The notes below the pieces were generated by a model, which was not told the origin of the DNA, made no database searches, and saw only the letters and a list, made by a program, of their open reading frames with translations. DNA of 64,000 nt, from positions 1 through 64,000 of the forward strand of contig NZ_CANTKB010000002.1 of NCBI RefSeq assembly GCF_947654165.1. Reading direction: 5' to 3'. The position numbers were made by a program, and so were the translations under genes. Shown here one piece after another: positions 60,663 through 64,000 of the stretch (the first letter of the stretch is position 1; every line of letters starts with the position of its first letter). This DNA comes from an uncultured Blautia sp. (GTDB taxonomy: Bacteria > Bacillota > Clostridia > Lachnospirales > Lachnospiraceae).

Positions 60663-62201
60663 TCATTCTTTTGGTAAGTCAAAGTCTTCTTCAGTACATT
60701 TTCGGATTATATGCTTTGTCTTTTCCATCGGTAGCGGTACCTCTTCCATTGCATAATAATCTTTCTTCACCACCTCAACGACAGCTTCGTGGTTGTCTTT
60801 TCCGGCTGGAACAATCACAAAATCACCAACTTCGATTGAGTCGTCATCGGCTATGTAATAATAGCTCTTATATCCTTCGTCAAAGGTTACACTGCAATAG
60901 ATGATGTCGTTGCCACACCGCCGCACCTTTCCGTAGACGGATGGGTTCATAATTTCGCCCCAACCGTAGAAAGTCATGAAATCAAACACCGACTCAATGA
61001 ATTCAGCCCAATCATCCGGTAAACCTTTCTTATCGTAGGTTCCCCGAATGACTTTTTCAACTCCCTTTTTTGTGACCACCTTGATGGTGTAGTCTTTGCT
61101 TTCAAGTGGATTTTCAACTACATTAGGTGGATTTCCTTTAATATGTTCAAACAGAGTGTCTATATCCAAATCATCGAGCAGGCTCTCAATACCGCCTTCT
61201 ACTTTGTACCTTCGAGTGACAGAACAACCTGTGCCGATATTCTGGATGTGTTCAATGCTTTCACTGTTTCTGTCTACGATCAAGGATTCTGTATAATCCC
61301 AAACGGCATATTCCGTATGCTCCAAGATCGGTTCCTTCGGTTTTATCTTTGTGATGCGGTGATAGAACATTTCGATCCGATTCACGATGTCTGGCTTGTT
61401 ATTCCTATCAAAAACATACAAATCAGGCATATCCAAACTTTGACGGAGTAAATCTGAAAGATCAACCCCTTGAACTACAAACTTGGAACACAATGAACCA
61501 CGAAATTTATAGGTTTTGCCCTCCGTATTTGTAAGCTCCATATTCCAGTCACCGATGTCTGTTGCAAATACCTCTGTATATTCATTGCTGAAATATGCTG
61601 AAAATGCGGACATAATTCTTTCTGCAACAGATATATCAACTTTTAGGTTTTGTGTTCTCGCCTTTTCATAATGCCCATCACGTCGCTGTCCGAACACATA
61701 CGCTGAAAACCACACCCGTCCTTCCGAGTTGAGAGTAATGTGTTGTTCGACTTCTTCATCTGGTTCCGGGCATGGACCATAACCAAGGCGATTAGAAACA
61801 ATACGAATTTTCTTCAACTCACCATTAAATATAAAAGGATTCTCGCCGGAAAGCACCGCCAGGCGGCTCAATGCCAAAATAAACCAGGAACGATTCTCGA
61901 ACTCCAAAATGGAAGCGGCATCATAAGCCCAGTGGTTGAAGTATCGCCATTGTGAGTAGATTGCAGAGCCAAGCAAACTGATGTCTGTTATCTCGTCAAT
62001 CACTTGATTCAATTCATTGTATTTGCTCGCAGCATTCCCGTACTTCTCCGAAAATGCGTGACCGCAATCCATTTGAAACCCAAGGGCTTCACAGTCATCA
62101 GCCATGTAGTGATCTACAAGCTCTATGTAGTTGATTTTTTGATCTCTGAATTTATCAACCCATTTTGTAGCGAAATCATGGACTTGCTTCAAATATTCCA
62201 T
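60663..62201 (-). CDS. Unrecognised 512-residue protein, third gene of the edge cluster
   Basis: A large soluble protein starting at ATG 62201 behind GAGGAGG. I recognise no catalytic motif. The middle (WNMELTNTEGKTYKFRGSLC) and the segment FVVQGVDLSDLLRQSLDMP are framed by two repeats of a KxKEP type. The last ~60 residues (YYYIADDDSIEVGDFVIVPA, then HEAVVEVVKKDYYAMEEVPL) look like the small beta domain found in many clostridial hypothetical proteins, similar to a PriA N-terminal-type domain. It is cotranscribed with the two genes upstream. Confidence 0.75.
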   Translation of the reverse strand: MEYLKQVHDFATKWVDKFRDQKINYIELVDHYMADDCEALGFQMDCGHAFSEKYGNAASKYNELNQVIDEITDISLLGSAIYSQWRYFNHWAYDAASILEFENRSWFILALSRLAVLSGENPFIFNGELKKIRIVSNRLGYGPCPEPDEEVEQHITLNSEGRVWFSAYVFGQRRDGHYEKARTQNLKVDISVAERIMSAFSAYFSNEYTEVFATDIGDWNMELTNTEGKTYKFRGSLCSKFVVQGVDLSDLLRQSLDMPDLYVFDRNNKPDIVNRIEMFYHRITKIKPKEPILEHTEYAVWDYTESLIVDRNSESIEHIQNIGTGCSVTRRYKVEGGIESLLDDLDIDTLFEHIKGNPPNVVENPLESKDYTIKVVTKKGVEKVIRGTYDKKGLPDDWAEFIESVFDFMTFYGWGEIMNPSVYGKVRRCGNDIIYCSVTFDEGYKSYYYIADDDSIEVGDFVIVPAGKDNHEAVVEVVKKDYYAMEEVPLPMEKTKHIIRKCTEEDFDLPKE

Positions 62202-62222
62202 TGTAGCCACCTCCTCAAAAGA

Positions 62223-63251
62223 TTAAAATTCCTCCCAGATTCTGCCGTTTAGATCGGTTGCAATCTTTTCGGTATCAGGCATGGTCTTATACCCAAACAT
62301 ATCCGCAAGGTTGAAAAACTTGCTTTTCTGAATAGGATTTTTACTGCTTTTCCTAAAGTCAATCGGATAAAACTTCTCGACCATGAAGTATCTATGACTG
62401 ATCGTGTGGAGGTTATAGCCGTAGTCCTCTGCACGGCGAATCGCTTCGTCAATGCGGAATATTTCATCCGATGTTGGCGCTTCGCCACTTTCTGCCTGAT
62501 ATGTCATTTTCCCATCAACTTCAACTGCAACAATGGTCTTTTTCAGCTTGCCAATCGCTCGAATGCTCTTATCTTTATAAAGTCCTACATAACCATGCTC
62601 TGAAAATTTTCTGGATTCCTGATCGTAGAACAAATTCAAATCCATGTTGTCCTGAAACGTTGTTCCGGCAACGATTGCTCGCATCCACTTATGACCATCC
62701 AGTATCAGTTTTTCATCAAAACAATACTTTTTGAAATCATCCAAGATAGAAATAATCTCCGTATCTCTGTCATCAATGATATCTTCCATCGCTTCCACAA
62801 GTTGCTCAAATGTCAAATTAACATGCTTGACCGGATGGATCAGGCGATCCCTATTCTCACTGTTATACTTTTTTAGTTCCGCAGTCATTTCGTCAAATAA
62901 CTGCTGCTTCATCGGTCTGGGATCTATCGTAAGAAGGACCTTGATGTCCTCTGCACCAAACTGTTCCAGGTGATTTACAAGCTGTTGCTTATCGAATTGA
63001 TTATAAAGCTTTGTCTCGACAACAATCTTAAAGCTTTTCTGGCTGATCACGGCATCCGGAACACTTTCGTCACCGGCAACCTGCAGGTCAAATGTAATTT
63101 CAGGGCTTTCATCCTCTCCAAGAATAAGGCTATTCAACATAGAGAAAAATTTGTCTGCATTGTAATTATATAAACGGGAAAGCATCAACATAGTGTTGGA
63201 TGTATCCACGTTTTCTTTTGAATGGTATCGCTGAAAATAATGTATCTGCAT
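62223..63251 (-). CDS. PD-(D/E)XK-like nuclease, second gene of the edge cluster
   Basis: A 342-residue protein. Residues ~50-90 (ITFDLQVAGDESVPDAVISQ, then KIVVETKLYNQFDKQQLVNH) carry PD, E-x-K and the following QL helix expected of a PD-(D/E)XK nuclease. The C-terminal half is unassigned. CAGGAGG precedes the ATG. It lies 21 bases upstream of the 512-residue gene and 17 bases downstream of the next. Nucleases of this type occur in restriction and other defence systems; the target is unknown. Confidence 0.75.
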   Translation of the reverse strand: MQIHYFQRYHSKENVDTSNTMLMLSRLYNYNADKFFSMLNSLILGEDESPEITFDLQVAGDESVPDAVISQKSFKIVVETKLYNQFDKQQLVNHLEQFGAEDIKVLLTIDPRPMKQQLFDEMTAELKKYNSENRDRLIHPVKHVNLTFEQLVEAMEDIIDDRDTEIISILDDFKKYCFDEKLILDGHKWMRAIVAGTTFQDNMDLNLFYDQESRKFSEHGYVGLYKDKSIRAIGKLKKTIVAVEVDGKMTYQAESGEAPTSDEIFRIDEAIRRAEDYGYNLHTISHRYFMVEKFYPIDFRKSSKNPIQKSKFFNLADMFGYKTMPDTEKIATDLNGRIWEEF

Positions 63252-63268
63252 AGCACACCTCCTGAAAA

Positions 63269-63991
63269 CTATCTGCCTTTCTCGATTTTCTGCTTATGAG
63301 CTGATTCAACCCATTTTGTAAACTCCCAATCCAAAGGTACTTCATCAATCACTTCCATCAGAATTTCCTCATAATCAAGATAATCCTGATAGTTCGATAT
63401 TCTGCTCCATGCGCAGGGCAGAGACGGGATGCCATACTGCTTCTTCGCAATGTCGATAATGTAGTTGTCCAGCGGAATATGTAAAAAACGGTAAAACGGT
63501 TCTACAACATCAGGAACCAGCACATACAAGTATTTCAATGTCATGTTGACCCATTTCTGGGCTTGTCCAATATAAAATTCGATTCCTTCTGATTCATACA
63601 TCGCAACGATTTCTTCGCAAATGGAATGATGCCATTTTGTAAAATTCTCAGCATCATTCACGGAAACAAGCTCAGGGATTCTTTCTTCCAAAAGTGCATC
63701 TACCGCTTTTCTCAACATATCTCCATTCTTACCATTAAATCTAATCGTTCTGCACATATCTGTATATGCGCTCCTGCTGGCAGCTTCAAAGGGGTTATCC
63801 GTTACGCCAAAGTAGAGCATCTTCAAAAAGTCCAGAATCTTGCCATCGACAGAAACCATACTGGGCGGAGTGGAACATTCTTTTTTTGCAAGAATCCGTC
63901 TGCAAAACTCGTCCATCTTGTCCTTGCCATAGAAGGAGAAAGGATCGTCAATAGCGTTTCCGTCCACATCATTCCAAGGGTCAAAAATCAC
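63269..63991 (-). CDS. Unrecognised protein, first visible gene of the edge cluster (possibly 5'-incomplete)
   Basis: At least 240 residues, read from GTG 63991 with AAGGGA just upstream at the window edge; the frame stays open to the end, so the real start may lie outside. The protein is acidic and tryptophan-rich (FTKWHHSICEEIVAMYESEG, then YIGQAQKWVNMTLKYLYVLV). No family or catalytic motif is recognised. Spacing of 17 bases to the nuclease gene indicates an operon. Confidence 0.7.
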   Translation of the reverse strand: MIFDPWNDVDGNAIDDPFSFYGKDKMDEFCRRILAKKECSTPPSMVSVDGKILDFLKMLYFGVTDNPFEAASRSAYTDMCRTIRFNGKNGDMLRKAVDALLEERIPELVSVNDAENFTKWHHSICEEIVAMYESEGIEFYIGQAQKWVNMTLKYLYVLVPDVVEPFYRFLHIPLDNYIIDIAKKQYGIPSLPCAWSRISNYQDYLDYEEILMEVIDEVPLDWEFTKWVESAHKQKIEKGR

Positions 63992-64000
63992 GGCTCCCTT

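Overview
The window looks like DNA from a gut Firmicute, most likely of the Lachnospiraceae or a close clostridial group. Support comes from the Tn1549/CD11xx-type conjugation genes, Shine-Dalgarno-led starts with frequent TTG/GTG initiation, and many small families typical of those bacteria (DUF6440, AIM24, DUF4180, YjbR). The species cannot be named from the sequence alone.

Bases 1-40329 are the bulk of a Tn1549-like integrative and conjugative element (ICE), entered from the left inside its partition/transfer operon. The order is parB, small accessory genes, pcfB, a virD4 coupling-protein gene split by a complete group II intron (3627-6339), then Maff2, VirB6/TrbL, PrgI, VirB4, an NlpC/P60 hydrolase, DUF4315, DUF4366, an inserted AAA ATPase with its own promoter, topoisomerase III, YodL-type small proteins, a 2776-residue methylase/helicase with tnpV nested in another frame, mobC, a small membrane protein and the relaxase. 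After the operon terminator at 30.78 kb lies a palindrome-rich segment and an imported Inc18-type resistance segment (topoisomerase tail, 43-codon ORF, erm(B)) fused to a broken integrase gene. From 33 to 40 kb comes the ICE control and recombination module: an XRE/ImmA pair with operator repeats and face-to-face promoters, an ArpU-like gene, a further XRE protein, a roughly 500-base hairpin-rich noncoding segment, a MazF/PemK toxin-like gene, an excisionase, a triple-HTH protein and a tyrosine integrase. The ICE ends at the 3' half of a tRNA-Arg(CCU) gene (40285-40329), followed by that tRNA's terminator.

Right of this junction is a replicon-like module: TGCCACCAA repeats, an attenuator-like hairpin, then parB-parA-parB-repA-repA and a small membrane protein (40.4-45.0 kb). 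It may be a remnant of a second ICE or plasmid stacked at the same tRNA site. From 45 to 60 kb there is lower-GC (by eye), chromosome-like accessory DNA: small regulators, two lipoproteins, a GIY-YIG protein, a MerR-lipoprotein pair, YjbR and YaiI proteins, AIM24, a DnaQ-like exonuclease, an EcsC-like protein, a broken IS21 element fused to an ImmA tail, a TetR repressor with an Old Yellow Enzyme/2-enoate reductase, and a DUF4180/HTH pair. From 60.66 kb to the edge, three tightly spaced minus-strand genes of different base composition include a PD-(D/E)XK-like nuclease and may form an island or defence cluster.

The least explained items are the structured segment upstream of the toxin gene, a family of hairpins trailed by TTACATA(G) found only in the ICE, the nested tnpV frame, the terminator hairpins whose loops hold stop codons of micro-ORFs, and the three-gene cluster at the right edge.
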